Shown piece after piece: positions 49,556 through 58,675 of a DNA stretch of 64,000 nucleotides. A program made the translations under genes and the position numbers. Below the pieces are notes generated by a model. The model had not been told where the DNA came from. It did not search any database and saw nothing but the letters and a program-made list of their open reading frames with translations. Position 1 is the stretch's first letter. Each line of letters opens with the position of its first letter. This DNA comes from an uncultured Oscillospiraceae bacterium (GTDB lineage Bacteria; Bacillota; Clostridia; Oscillospirales; Oscillospiraceae), in assembly GCA_934533005.1 (NCBI GenBank), contig CAKTBC010000001.1, positions 19,918-83,917 of the forward strand, read 5' to 3'.

Positions 49556-51145
49556 ATGAGTGACTTACAGCGGGAGATCTCGCGGCGGCGGACGTTTGCG
49601 ATCATCTCCCACCCGGACGCGGGCAAAACGACATTGACGGAAAAGCTCCTTCTCTACGGAGGGGCGATCCAGCTCGCCGGCTCGGTAAAGGGCAAGGCGG
49701 CGGCGCGCCATGCGGTCTCCGACTGGATGGAGCTGGAAAAGCAGCGCGGCATTTCCATCACGTCGTCCGTGCTCCAGTTTGAATATAACGGCTACTGCAT
49801 CAACATTCTCGACACCCCCGGCCACCAGGACTTCTCGGAGGACACGTACCGCACGCTCATGGCGGCGGACAGTGCCGTCATGGTCATTGACGCGGCCAAG
49901 GGCATCGAGCCGCAGACGCGCAAGCTCTTCAAGGTCTGCGCCATGCGGCACATCCCCATTTTCACGTTCATCAACAAGATGGACCGCGAGGCGCGCAGCC
50001 CCTACGACCTGCTTGAAGAGCTCGAAAAGGAGTTCGGCATCGGCACGTACCCGATGAACTGGCCGATCGGCTGCGGCGTGGATTTCAAGGGCGTGTACGA
50101 CCGCGAGAAGAAGGAAGTGCTCGCCTTCACGCAGCGCCATGCGGGCAGCCGTGCCATCCACGCGACGGAGCTTTCCATGGATAACGAAAACGGCCTTCGC
50201 GAATCGCTTGGCGAGCGGCTGTATGAAACGCTGCGCGACGATGTGGAGCTGCTTGACGGCGCGGGATACGAATTTGATCTCGATCTCGTCCGCAGCGGCG
50301 ATTTAAGCCCCGTGTTCTTTGGTTCGGCGCTGATGAACTTCGGCGTGGAGCAGTTCCTTGCGAGCTTCCTTGATCTCACAACGCCGCCGCTCGCGCGCCT
50401 CTCGGAGGGCGAGCCGGTCGAGCCGACGGACGATCACTTCTCCGCGTTTGTCTTTAAAATCCAGGCGAACATGAACAAGGCACACCGCGACCGCATCGCG
50501 TTTATGCGTATCTGCTCGGGCAAGTTTGAGCGCAACGAGGAATATTTCCACGTGCAGGGCGGCAAGCCCATCAAGCTTGCGCAGCCGCAGCAGATGATGG
50601 CCGAGGAGCGCCAGATCATCGATGAGGCCTACGCCGGAGACATCATTGGTGTTTTCGACCCCGGCATCTACTCCATCGGCGACACGATCTGCGCCAAGGA
50701 CAAAAAGGTGCGCTTCGAGGGCATCCCGACGTTTGCGCCCGAGCACTTCGCCGCCTTTGAGCGCAAGGACACGATGAAGCGCAAGCAGTTCGAGACCGGC
50801 ATCCGACAGATTGCGCAGGAGGGCGCCATCCAGATCTTCCACGAGCCGAACACCGGCCTCGAGGAGGTCATCGTCGGTGTCGTCGGCGTGCTGCAGTTCG
50901 ATGTGCTCGAATACCGCTTGCAGAGCGAATACTCCACCGCTGTGCGCCGCCGCGCGCTGCCGTATGAAAACATCCGCTGGATCGTGAGCGACACCGACCC
51001 CACAACACTCACGCTCACGCGCGATACCAAGTGGGTGCAGGACTTCAAGGGCAACAACTTGCTGCTTTTCGGCGGCGAGTGGAATATCGCCTATACGCTC
51101 AAACAGAACCCCGGCCTCGAGCTCGCGGAGTTCTCCAAAAACTGA
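49556..51145 (+). CDS. prfC: peptide chain release factor 3
   Basis: 529 residues, the family's usual length. GTPase motifs: SHPDAGKTTLTEKLL (G1), a RGISITSSV switch I, DTPGHQDF (G3) and NKMDR (G4); the C-terminal half has the RF3-specific domain beginning PTDDHFSAFVFKIQANMNKAHRDRIAFMRICSG. RF3 is a GTPase that removes RF1/RF2 from the ribosome after termination. It stands alone with a terminator behind it; the MITE-like element ends 86 bases before its start. Confidence 0.97.
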   Translation: MSDLQREISRRRTFAIISHPDAGKTTLTEKLLLYGGAIQLAGSVKGKAAARHAVSDWMELEKQRGISITSSVLQFEYNGYCINILDTPGHQDFSEDTYRTLMAADSAVMVIDAAKGIEPQTRKLFKVCAMRHIPIFTFINKMDREARSPYDLLEELEKEFGIGTYPMNWPIGCGVDFKGVYDREKKEVLAFTQRHAGSRAIHATELSMDNENGLRESLGERLYETLRDDVELLDGAGYEFDLDLVRSGDLSPVFFGSALMNFGVEQFLASFLDLTTPPLARLSEGEPVEPTDDHFSAFVFKIQANMNKAHRDRIAFMRICSGKFERNEEYFHVQGGKPIKLAQPQQMMAEERQIIDEAYAGDIIGVFDPGIYSIGDTICAKDKKVRFEGIPTFAPEHFAAFERKDTMKRKQFETGIRQIAQEGAIQIFHEPNTGLEEVIVGVVGVLQFDVLEYRLQSEYSTAVRRRALPYENIRWIVSDTDPTTLTLTRDTKWVQDFKGNNLLLFGGEWNIAYTLKQNPGLELAEFSKN

Positions 51146-51155
51146 ATTTTTCGTC

Positions 51156-51194
51156 AAAATCGCCCGTTGGGAATTTCCCCAACGGGCGATTTTT
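51156..51194 (+). terminator. terminator of prfC
   Basis: AAAATCGCCCGTT / AACGGGCGATTTTT arms with a short loop. Confidence 0.93.
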
Positions 51195-51269
51195 GCTGGG
51201 AAGAATTTCAAGTCCGTTTCAGGTCGCTTGTGTATGGTTCCATGCAACACATCCAAGGAGGCATGGCCG

Positions 51270-52247
51270 ATGATAGAGGTCTCCCATCTCACCAAGCGCT
51301 ACGGCGATTTTACCGCCGTGGATGACCTGTCCTTTACGATCGGGGAGGGACAGGTCTACGGCTTTCTCGGGCCGAACGGCGCGGGAAAATCCACAACAAT
51401 GAACATCATGACCGGCTGCCTGTCCCCGAGCGGCGGCACGGTGAAGATTGGCGGGTTTGATATTCTCGAACAGCCGGAGGCAGCCAAACGGCTCATCGGC
51501 TATCTGCCGGAGCAGCCGCCGCTCTATATGAACGAAACGCCCGTGGAGTATCTGCGCTTCGTGGGTGAGGCGAAGGGACTGCGCGGCGCGGCGCTTCGCG
51601 CCCAGATCGAAAAGGCGGTGGAGAGCACGCGGCTGGAGTCGGTACGAAATAATCTCATCGGCACACTCTCCAAGGGCTACCGGCAGCGCGTCGGCATCGC
51701 GCAGGCGCTGCTCGGCGAGCCCTCGGTCATCATTCTCGACGAGCCGACCGTCGGGCTCGATCCGCTCCAGATCATCGAAATTCGCAATCTCATCCGGGAG
51801 CTGGGGCGGGAGCACACGGTCATTTTAAGCTCGCACATTCTCTCCGAGGTGCAGACCGTCTGCGAAAAGGTGCTCATTATCTCCAAGGGAAAGCTCGTCG
51901 CCTTTGATACGCCGGAAAATCTGGAAAAGCTGCTTGGCGCGCAGACGGCGGTATTCCACGTGCGTGCATCGAAGGAGACGGCGGCGGAGATCCTGCGCGG
52001 CGTATCCGGCGTGGCGGACTGGACGGCCGAGATTGACGGCGATGCGCTTTCCGTGCAGGCGCAGCTTTCGGATGGCGAGAGCGCTGAGAGCGTGTGCGGG
52101 GCGCTGACGCTCGCCTTTGCCGCCAAGGGACTGCCGGTGCTCGAAATGCAGCGCCGGAGAGCCAATCTGGAGGATGTATTTCTTGAGCTCACGGAAACGG
52201 ACGCCGCGCCGGAGAAGCCGGACGGCGAAAAGGAGGAAGCAAAATGA
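51270..52247 (+). CDS. ABC transporter ATP-binding protein (GldA-like)
   Basis: 325 residues from ATG 51270, eight bases after AGGAGG. Walker A FLGPNGAGKSTTMN, signature LSKGYRQRVGIAQALL and Walker B VIILDEPTVGLD are intact; the C-terminal 90 residues form an accessory domain ending in an acidic tail. With the next gene, a GldF-like permease, and the GldG-like protein it forms an ABC-2 system of the kind first named for gliding motility in Bacteroidetes but widespread in non-gliding Firmicutes. Substrate unknown. The next gene starts inside its stop (ATGA). Confidence 0.92.
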   Translation: MIEVSHLTKRYGDFTAVDDLSFTIGEGQVYGFLGPNGAGKSTTMNIMTGCLSPSGGTVKIGGFDILEQPEAAKRLIGYLPEQPPLYMNETPVEYLRFVGEAKGLRGAALRAQIEKAVESTRLESVRNNLIGTLSKGYRQRVGIAQALLGEPSVIILDEPTVGLDPLQIIEIRNLIRELGREHTVILSSHILSEVQTVCEKVLIISKGKLVAFDTPENLEKLLGAQTAVFHVRASKETAAEILRGVSGVADWTAEIDGDALSVQAQLSDGESAESVCGALTLAFAAKGLPVLEMQRRRANLEDVFLELTETDAAPEKPDGEKEEAK

Positions 52248-53107
52248 CCGCCATATTCCGCCACGAGATGCGCCGCGCCTTTCAGAGCCTTCCGGCGTAT
52301 CTTTTCTGCGCGTTTTTCCTCATCTTTGTCGGCATCGGCGCGGTGTACTACAACATCCAGGCCGCCGTGGCAAATTTTGAATATGTGCTGCAATTCGTGT
52401 GCATCGGCATGGCGGTGCTCATCCCGGTGCTGACGATGCGGAGCCTTGCCGAGGAGCGGCGGCAGAAAACCGATCAGCTTCTCTATTCGCTGCCGCTGAA
52501 AACGACCGACATCGTTCTCGGTAAGTATCTGGCGCTCGCGGTGGTATTTTTACTGCCGGTGTGCATCATCGCGGTGTATCCGCTGGTATTTTCGCAGTAC
52601 GGCGAGGTGTATCTCCCGAGCGCTTACGGTTCGCTTTTCGCCTTCTTCCTGATGGGCGCGGCGCTGATTGCCGTGGGGCTGTTCCTTTCGTCGCTGACGG
52701 AAAACCAGGGGATTGCCGCCGGGATCTCCATTGCGGTGATGCTCTTTAATTACTATAGTGTCTCGCTGGCCGAACAGGTGTCGGCCTCGGCGTTCGGCGC
52801 GCTGGCGGCGCTCGTCATCATTGCGGTGCTGCTCGCGCTTCTCGTGCGTGCTCTGACGCGCAGCGACGCCATCGCCATCGGCACCGGCACGGGACTTGCT
52901 GTTATAGCGCTGGGCGTATATTTCCTGGACGGCACGCTCCTCGAAAATCTGCTCCCGAACATCATGCAGAGCCTTTCGCTCTTTGAGCGGTTCTATACGT
53001 TTGTGGACGGCGTGTTCGATTTAAGGAGCATCATATTCTTCCTTTCGGTCATCGCGTTTTTCCTGTTTTTGACCGTGCAGTCGCTGGAGAAGAGGAGGTA
53101 CAACTGA
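52244..53107 (+). CDS. ABC-2 type permease (GldF-like)
   Basis: 287 residues, six or seven transmembrane helices. FRHEMRRAFQSLPAYLFCAFFLIFVGIGAVYY is the typical start, TMRSLAEERRQKTDQLLYSLPLKTTDIVLGKYLA the conserved coupling region of the ABC-2 group. It shares overlaps with the ATPase gene before and the GldG-like gene after it, so stoichiometric expression is likely. An export function is inferred. Confidence 0.92.
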   Translation: MTAIFRHEMRRAFQSLPAYLFCAFFLIFVGIGAVYYNIQAAVANFEYVLQFVCIGMAVLIPVLTMRSLAEERRQKTDQLLYSLPLKTTDIVLGKYLALAVVFLLPVCIIAVYPLVFSQYGEVYLPSAYGSLFAFFLMGAALIAVGLFLSSLTENQGIAAGISIAVMLFNYYSVSLAEQVSASAFGALAALVIIAVLLALLVRALTRSDAIAIGTGTGLAVIALGVYFLDGTLLENLLPNIMQSLSLFERFYTFVDGVFDLRSIIFFLSVIAFFLFLTVQSLEKRRYN

Positions 53108-54552
53108 TGAAAGTGCCGAAATTCCTTCAAAAAGGGAAAAATGCTTCCGCCGGAAACGCCATTGCGGCGAAGGGAGGAACGTATTCTCTCGCCGTAACGG
53201 CGGTCGTGCTGGCGATCCTCGTGGCGCTCAACGCTCTTTTCAGCGCGCTTCCGGCCTCCGCCACGCGCTACGATATCAGCTCCACCAAACTCTATTCCAT
53301 CACGAGCAACACGAAGGTCGTCGTCAACGCGCTCGAAAAGGACGTGACGATCTACTGGATCACGCAGTCCGGGAAGGAGGACAGCGTGGTGGAAAACCTG
53401 CTGGCAAAGTATGAGAGCCTGTCCGGCCACATCTCCGTGGTGAAAAAGAACCCGGACGTCTATCCGACGTTCGCCGCGCAGTATACGGACGAGACCGTTT
53501 CCAACAACAGCCTCATCGTCGAGTGCGGGGAGAAAAGCCGGTACATCGCCTACAGCGATATTTATCTTACGGACATTGACTACACCACGTATTCCTATGT
53601 CTACTCCTTCGACGGCGAGGGCGCTCTTACCTCCGCTATCGCCTATGTCGTGAGCGACGATCTGCCCATTGTTTATTCGCTCGAAGGTCACGGCGAGGCG
53701 GAGCTTCCCGAAAACGTGCAGACGCAGATCGAAAAGGCGAACATGGAGCTCGCTTCGTTCTCGCTGCTCAAGGAGGATGCGGTGCCGGAGGATGCCTCGT
53801 GCGTGCTTATCTATGCGCCGGAGAGCGATATCTCTGACGAAGAGGGAGAAATTCTCTCCGAATACGCCGAAAACGGCGGACGCCTGCTTGTGATCGCGGG
53901 GCCGGTGGAGGACGGAACGCTCGAAAACCTCACGGCGCTGCTTGCGTCCTACGGCGTGAAGGCCGTGGACGGCATCGTCGTCGAGGGCGACAGCGGCCAC
54001 TATGCCTTCCGCCAGCCGTACATTCTCCTGCCGGATATCGAAAGCAGCGATATCACCGGCCCGCTGCTCGACGAAGGGTATTATGCCATCGTGCCGGTGG
54101 CGCAGGGGCTGGATGTGAGCGAGGCCGAAAGCTCGGTCACGACGCTTCTCGCGACGTCCGATGCCGCGTTCAGCAAGGCGGCGGGCTACAGCCTCACATC
54201 CTACGAAAAGGAGGACGGCGACGCGCCTGGGCCGTTTGCCCTCGCCGTGGACATCACGACCGACGGCGGCGGGGAGATCGTCTGGATCTCGTCCGCGCAT
54301 TTCCTGGATGAGCTCTATAACGCCTATTCCTCCGGCGCGAATCTGGATCTTACGATGAATGCTCTTTCTGCGCTCACCGGAGAGAGCGATGCAATCTCCA
54401 TCCGCAGCAAGAGCCTGAGCTACAATTATCTCACGATCAGCGAGTCGGCGGCGTCGGTGCTCAAAGCATGGCTGGTCGGCATTCTGCCCGCCGCGTTCGT
54501 GGCTTATGGCATCATCACCGTGGTGGAAAGGAGAAGAAAGCGCCATGCCTAA
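53107..54552 (+). CDS. GldG-like ABC auxiliary protein
   Basis: 481 residues. One N-terminal helix (about 24-46) and one C-terminal helix (about 452-472) enclose an extracellular part: LNALFSALPASATRYDISSTKLYSITSNTKVVVNALEKDVTIYWI matches the GldG/ABC_transp_aux family, and VYSLEGHGEAELPENVQTQIEKANMEL with LLVIAGPVEDGTLENLTALLASYGV continues the Rossmann-like auxiliary domain. It is thought to act with the permease at the membrane; the exact function is unknown. It shares one base with the permease stop and overlaps the next gene by eight. Confidence 0.9.
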   Translation: MKVPKFLQKGKNASAGNAIAAKGGTYSLAVTAVVLAILVALNALFSALPASATRYDISSTKLYSITSNTKVVVNALEKDVTIYWITQSGKEDSVVENLLAKYESLSGHISVVKKNPDVYPTFAAQYTDETVSNNSLIVECGEKSRYIAYSDIYLTDIDYTTYSYVYSFDGEGALTSAIAYVVSDDLPIVYSLEGHGEAELPENVQTQIEKANMELASFSLLKEDAVPEDASCVLIYAPESDISDEEGEILSEYAENGGRLLVIAGPVEDGTLENLTALLASYGVKAVDGIVVEGDSGHYAFRQPYILLPDIESSDITGPLLDEGYYAIVPVAQGLDVSEAESSVTTLLATSDAAFSKAAGYSLTSYEKEDGDAPGPFALAVDITTDGGGEIVWISSAHFLDELYNAYSSGANLDLTMNALSALTGESDAISIRSKSLSYNYLTISESAASVLKAWLVGILPAAFVAYGIITVVERRRKRHA

Positions 54553-55972
54553 AACGAAGAAGCTCTATATCCTGCTCGCCGTGCTGGCTGTTCTCACCGC
54601 GGCGGTGTTTGCCGTCAGCCGGTACGAGGAGAAAAAAGAGGAGATCCGCACGAGCGACGAGATCATTCTCTCACTTCCTACGGACAGCGTGACCGCCGTA
54701 TCGTGGACGAACGAGAGCGGGAGCTTTGCCTTCACGCTTGAGGACGGCACGTGGGTCTATGAAGCGGATGCCGCCTTCCCGGCGGACACGGAGAAGATCG
54801 AGGCGCTGCTTGAACCCTTCGCCTCGTGCGGCGCGGCGTTCGTGATCGAAAACGTGGACGACGAGGGACTGTACGGGCTGGACGATCCGGTCTGTACGAT
54901 CGATCTCACCGCCGGGGACGAGACGTATACGGTGCGTCTCGGCGATTATAGCCAGATGGACTCGCAGCGCTACGCCTCCATCGGCGACGGGAAGGTGTAT
55001 CTTCTCTCGCACGACCCGCTCGATGAGTTTTCCGCTGTGCTCAGCGATGTCATCTGCCACGATGCCGTCCCGGAAATTACGGAAGCGGAGGAGATCACCT
55101 TCACCGGCGCAGAAAATTATACGATCCAGCGCGAAGAGGCCGGAAAGAGCATCTGCGCCGGCGACGTGTATTTTGCCGGGGAACAGCCGCTCGATACGAG
55201 CCGGGTGGAGTCGTATCTCTCCTCGCTCAGCGGCCTTTCGCTCACGGAGTATGTGACATATAATGCGACGGAGGAAGAGCTTGCCGCCTACGGCCTTGAC
55301 GCCCCGGCGCTCACCGTTTCGCTTGTATATCCCCTGTCGGAGGACGGGGAGGAGACGGGAAGCTTCACGCTGCATCTCGGCCAGAACGCCGCGGAGCTGG
55401 AAGAGGCCGCGGAGAGCGGCGAGTATGACGCCGTGACGTGCTATGCGCGCGTCGGCGATTCCGGCATCGTGTACGAGATCGCCGGGACGCGCTACGATAC
55501 GCTGCTGCGCGCCGGCACGGATGCGCTGCGCCACGCGGAGATATTCACCGCCGATTTCACCGAGGTGACGGCGATGGAGATCGCGCTCGACGGTGAAACG
55601 TATGAATTTGCGCTCGGCGTGCCGGAGACCGATGAGGACGCCGAAAATGGCGAAACGGAAGATGGCGAAGAAGAGACCTTCTGGCTCTGGAACGGGGAGG
55701 AGATCGACGCCTCCTCTATCGAATCGGCGCTTGCCGCGGTCAAGGCGACAGAGTTTACGGACGATAATACCGGCGGCACGGTCGAGCTGCGGCTGACGCT
55801 CGCGCTCGATAACGAGAGCTTCCCGGAGCTTACGCTGACCTTTTACCGCCGCGGCGGGGAAAGCTGCCTTGCCGTTGTAAACGGCCAGAGTGTTGCGCTC
55901 GTGCCGCGCAGCCAGGTCGTAACTCTCGCCGAAGCCATCCGCGCCATCACCCTCGGCACGGAGGAGTCGTAA
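54545..55972 (+). CDS. DUF4340-domain surface protein
   Basis: 475 residues from ATG 54545, overlapping the preceding stop by eight bases. A membrane anchor (about 6-24) is followed by two DUF4340-type beta domains: ILSLPTDSVTAVSWTNESGSFAFTLEDGTWVYE..YGLDDPVCTIDLTAGDETYTVRLGDY is the first, and a similar layout recurs from about 235 (YGLDAPALTVSLVYPLSEDGEETGSFTLHLGQ). DUF4340 proteins commonly accompany GldFG-like systems, probably as the outside-facing part. Very acidic. Last gene of the operon, followed by a terminator. Confidence 0.9.
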   Translation: MPKTKKLYILLAVLAVLTAAVFAVSRYEEKKEEIRTSDEIILSLPTDSVTAVSWTNESGSFAFTLEDGTWVYEADAAFPADTEKIEALLEPFASCGAAFVIENVDDEGLYGLDDPVCTIDLTAGDETYTVRLGDYSQMDSQRYASIGDGKVYLLSHDPLDEFSAVLSDVICHDAVPEITEAEEITFTGAENYTIQREEAGKSICAGDVYFAGEQPLDTSRVESYLSSLSGLSLTEYVTYNATEEELAAYGLDAPALTVSLVYPLSEDGEETGSFTLHLGQNAAELEEAAESGEYDAVTCYARVGDSGIVYEIAGTRYDTLLRAGTDALRHAEIFTADFTEVTAMEIALDGETYEFALGVPETDEDAENGETEDGEEETFWLWNGEEIDASSIESALAAVKATEFTDDNTGGTVELRLTLALDNESFPELTLTFYRRGGESCLAVVNGQSVALVPRSQVVTLAEAIRAITLGTEES

Positions 55973-55988
55973 TACTGTAATAAAAATT

Positions 55989-56010
55989 CGCCCCGCCAAA
56001 CGGCGGGGCG
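55989..56010. terminator. terminator shared by convergent genes
   Basis: CGCCCCGCC / GGCGGGGCG hairpin with a 4-base loop. The A-run before it (55982-55986) is a U-tract on the minus strand, ending the isochorismatase transcript. Confidence 0.85.
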
Positions 56011-56031
56011 AGTTGTATATCGGGGAAGGGA

Positions 56032-57387
56032 TCAGTCGTCGTTGATAACGTTGATCTGGCACATGCGCATCGTGGCGAGCGCGGCGTCGTGCGTTGCGGG
56101 GGTGACGCCCGCGCAGCAGGAGGCATCGAGCTTGATGGGCATTTCGGGGTAGAACGCCTTTTCCATCAGCGCATTCGAGACGACGCAGATGTCGGTGCAG
56201 AGGCCGATGATCTCCACATTGACGTTCGGCTGGCCGTACTGCTGCACGTACTCGCGCATGAGTGCCACGAGATCGGTGGAGCCGAAGGTGGGCTTGTTGA
56301 TGACGGTGGCGTAATCGCCGAGCGCATCGGCGACCTCGGTGTTGAGAAGCCAGCCGTCGGTCTCCTCCACGCAGTGGATGACCGGCAGATTCTTGCCCTC
56401 CTGCGTATCCATGTAGGAGTCCTCGTGCGTGTCGCGCGTGGCGATGATGATGTCGCCGCGCTCTTTATATTCGTTGATCTTGGCCACAACGGCGGGGACG
56501 ATGGCCTGCGCCTCGGCGGTGCCGAGCGCCTGATCGACGAAGTCCTTCTGCATGTCGATGACGAGCAGAACGTTGATCGCCTTGCCCTCGGGGTTTACTT
56601 CCGCAGCGTGGGCGTAAATTTCCGAGGACTTCGGCGCCTTGAGAACTTCGGTGGAGAGCGGCGCGGTGATCGTGTCGTTGTATACGCCGATCTGGCAGCT
56701 CTTCATGGTCTCAATGGCAGCATCGTGCTTGGCCGGGGTGACGCCCGCGCAGCAGGAGGCATCGAGCGTGATGGGCATTTCGGGATAGAACGCCTTTTCC
56801 AGCAGGGCATTGGAAATAACGCAGATGTCGGTGCAGAGGCCGATAATTTCCATATGGACGTTCGGCTCGCCATACTGCGCGACGTATTCGCCGATAATCT
56901 CCACAAGATCGGTCGAGCCGAAGGTGGGCTTATTTACAACGGTGGCGTCCTCCGGCATCGCGGCCTGTACTGCGTCGTCCAGCTGCCAGCCATCGGTATC
57001 CTGCACACAGTGGATGAACGGGAGGTTGACGCCCTCCTGCGTTTCCAGGTAGGATTCCTCGTGCGTGTCCTTTGTGGCGATGATAACGTCGCCGCGCGCT
57101 TTGTATTCGTTAATCTTGGCCACAACGTTCGGGACAATGGCCTGCGCCTCGGCGGTGCCGAGCGCCTGATCGACGAAGTCCTTCTGCATGTCGATGACAA
57201 GGAGAATGTTCACAGTTTTTCCCTCCGGGTTCGCGGCGGCGGATTCCTCGTAAATTTTCGAGGGCATTTCGGATTTGAGCGGGTCGGGCGCTTCCGGGGC
57301 AGGTTCCACCGTGGCGGGCGCTGCGCCGCAGGCGGCAAGAGCCAAAACCATGGTCAGCGCGAGGATAACAGCGAGAATCTTTTTCAT
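56032..57387 (-). CDS. lipoprotein with two tandem isochorismatase/nicotinamidase-like domains
   Basis: 451 residues from ATG 57387. Signal with lipobox LALAAC (Cys20), a Pro/Glu linker, then two copies of one cysteine-hydrolase domain. Each keeps the triad: Asp66/Lys153/Cys189 and Asp278/Lys365/Cys401, in IDMQKDF, NKPTFGS and CTDICV; the K/R-DTHE segments resemble the Asp-His metal site of nicotinamidase. The copies are nearly identical over much of their length, DNA included, so the duplication looks recent or actively homogenised. Family members hydrolyse amides or enol ethers, normally in the cytoplasm; a lipid-anchored outside location is unusual. Own promoter at 57497-57525. Nicotinamide scavenging is one possible role. 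Confidence 0.88.
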   Translation of the reverse strand: MKKILAVILALTMVLALAACGAAPATVEPAPEAPDPLKSEMPSKIYEESAAANPEGKTVNILLVIDMQKDFVDQALGTAEAQAIVPNVVAKINEYKARGDVIIATKDTHEESYLETQEGVNLPFIHCVQDTDGWQLDDAVQAAMPEDATVVNKPTFGSTDLVEIIGEYVAQYGEPNVHMEIIGLCTDICVISNALLEKAFYPEMPITLDASCCAGVTPAKHDAAIETMKSCQIGVYNDTITAPLSTEVLKAPKSSEIYAHAAEVNPEGKAINVLLVIDMQKDFVDQALGTAEAQAIVPAVVAKINEYKERGDIIIATRDTHEDSYMDTQEGKNLPVIHCVEETDGWLLNTEVADALGDYATVINKPTFGSTDLVALMREYVQQYGQPNVNVEIIGLCTDICVVSNALMEKAFYPEMPIKLDASCCAGVTPATHDAALATMRMCQINVINDD

Positions 57388-57496
57388 GTGGTGTCCGCCC
57401 ATTTCACTTCTTTTATTTCAAAGCGGTCAGACCGCCGCTTTCCGAATGGAGTGAGGGAGGCTGCGCAGGAAAGGGGATTCGCGTTGTATTTATTTA

Positions 57497-57525
57497 AATA
57501 TACCAAGTATAAAGAGAAAATGCAA
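57497..57525 (-). promoter_or_regulatory. promoter of the tandem isochorismatase gene
   Basis: Minus strand TTGCAT (57525-57520), a 17-base spacer and TATATT (57502-57497), giving a leader of about 100 bases. A solo terminal repeat lies just upstream at 57532. Confidence 0.65.
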
Positions 57526-57531
57526 CAGTTG

Positions 57532-57548
57532 CTTGTCAATTGACGCTA
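57532..57548. repeat. solo terminal-repeat fragment of the MITE family
   Basis: CTTGTCAATTGACGCTA matches the outward-reading ends of the element at 49190-49469 except at one or two positions. No second end or element body is present between 57388 and 57560. Confidence 0.55.
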
Positions 57549-57563
57549 TAGAAACGGCAAAAT

Positions 57564-57596
57564 AAAAAATCCGCCGCGGTGAAGCGGCGGATTTTT
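57564..57596 (+). terminator. orphan terminator-like hairpin in a divergent gap
   Basis: ATCCGCCGC / GCGGCGGAT stem with A- and T-runs. The genes on both sides (56032 minus, truA plus) are transcribed away from it, so it ends no recognised gene. Apart from this, the solo repeat and two promoters, the 57388-57822 gap shows nothing. Confidence 0.75.
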
Positions 57597-57787
57597 CAAA
57601 TTAAGGTGGAGGCATCAGATCATTCGGCGGCTGCACACCGGATGCTCTGTATGATGCTATTATAACCGGCGGAGAAATCAAAGAGTGAACATTCCATGAA
57701 CAAATTCCGGGAAAAATGTAAACAAATTGGAACAATGGCGCAGATTCGGCATAAAAATTAAATTTATGGCACCGATGGATTCAAATG

Positions 57788-57796
57788 TGTTATACT
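57788..57796 (+). promoter_or_regulatory. extended -10 promoter for truA
   Basis: TGT directly before TATACT, 27 bases upstream of truA, with no good -35. The radical SAM gene has the same TGTGTTATA(A/C)T form. Confidence 0.45.
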
Positions 57797-57822
57797 GGCT
57801 CTGTGAAAAAGGGGGCTGCCCG

Positions 57823-58560
57823 ATGCAGAATTATAAACTGACGCTTTCCTACGACGGCACGCGCTACCGCGGCTGGCAGAAGCAGGGAAACACCGCCCAG
57901 ACGGTGCAGGGAAAGCTGGAAACGCTGCTTTCCCGCGCGCTGGGACAGAGCGTTGAGATCGCGGGCAGCGGCCGCACGGACGCCGGCGTCCACGCCCGGC
58001 GGCAGGTGTGCTCCTTCCATGCGGAGACGGATAAGTCCTGCGAGGAAATTTTGGCGCTGCTCCGGGAGTATCTGCCGGAGGACATCGGTGCGCTCTCGCT
58101 CGAAAAAGCGCCGGAACGGTTTCACGCCCGCCTCTCGGCAGTGCGCAAAACGTATGTTTACCGCGTCTGGAACAGTGCAGGCCCCTGCGTATTTGAAAGA
58201 AAGTATGTCTGCGCAGAGCCGCGCCCGCTCGATCTTGACGCCATGCGCCGCGCCGCGGCAGCTCTTTGCGGGCGGCACGAGTTTTCTGCCTTCTCCACCG
58301 GGAAGAAAACAGGCCGCGCCGCCACGCGCACCGTGGAGTCCATCACGGTCGAACGCTGCGGGGAAGAGGTGCGCTTCACGTTTACCGGCGACGGTTTTTT
58401 GTATAACATGGTGCGCATCCTGACCGGTACGCTGCTCGAGGTCGGGCTCGGAGAGCGACCGGCGGACGGTATGGCGGCGATCCTCGCCTCGCACAGCCGC
58501 GCAAATGCCGGTTTCACCGCCCCGGCGCAGGGACTTTTCCTCTGGGACGTCACATACTAA
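57823..58560 (+). CDS. truA: tRNA pseudouridine synthase A
   Basis: 245 residues from ATG 57823, just behind GGGGG; longer in-frame starts run through the promoter. LTLSYDGTRYRGWQKQGNTAQTVQGKLETLL, GRTDAGVHARRQVCSF with the catalytic Asp, HARLSAVRKTYVYRVW and FLYNMVRILTGTLLEVG are TruA blocks. It converts U38-U40 of tRNA anticodon arms to pseudouridine. Length is normal. Monocistronic here. Confidence 0.96.
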   Translation: MQNYKLTLSYDGTRYRGWQKQGNTAQTVQGKLETLLSRALGQSVEIAGSGRTDAGVHARRQVCSFHAETDKSCEEILALLREYLPEDIGALSLEKAPERFHARLSAVRKTYVYRVWNSAGPCVFERKYVCAEPRPLDLDAMRRAAAALCGRHEFSAFSTGKKTGRAATRTVESITVERCGEEVRFTFTGDGFLYNMVRILTGTLLEVGLGERPADGMAAILASHSRANAGFTAPAQGLFLWDVTY

Positions 58561-58632
58561 GCGGGCAAAACCGGAAATTTTTCGTTTTTTTCAACTTTAT
58601 GTTGATTTTTTCTGGCTTTTCTGTTAAGGCTG

Positions 58633-58641
58633 TGTTATAAT
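58633..58641 (+). promoter_or_regulatory. extended -10 promoter for the radical SAM gene
   Basis: TGT directly before the consensus TATAAT, 35 bases before the start, in a T-rich region without a clear -35. Confidence 0.5.
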
Positions 58642-58675
58642 TCCGTTTTGAAAATACCCTATGTAGGTGAAGAAT

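Noticed and set aside
56089..57543. 484-residue plus-strand frame
   Set aside because: Antisense to the isochorismatase gene; its internal repeat only mirrors the real duplication.
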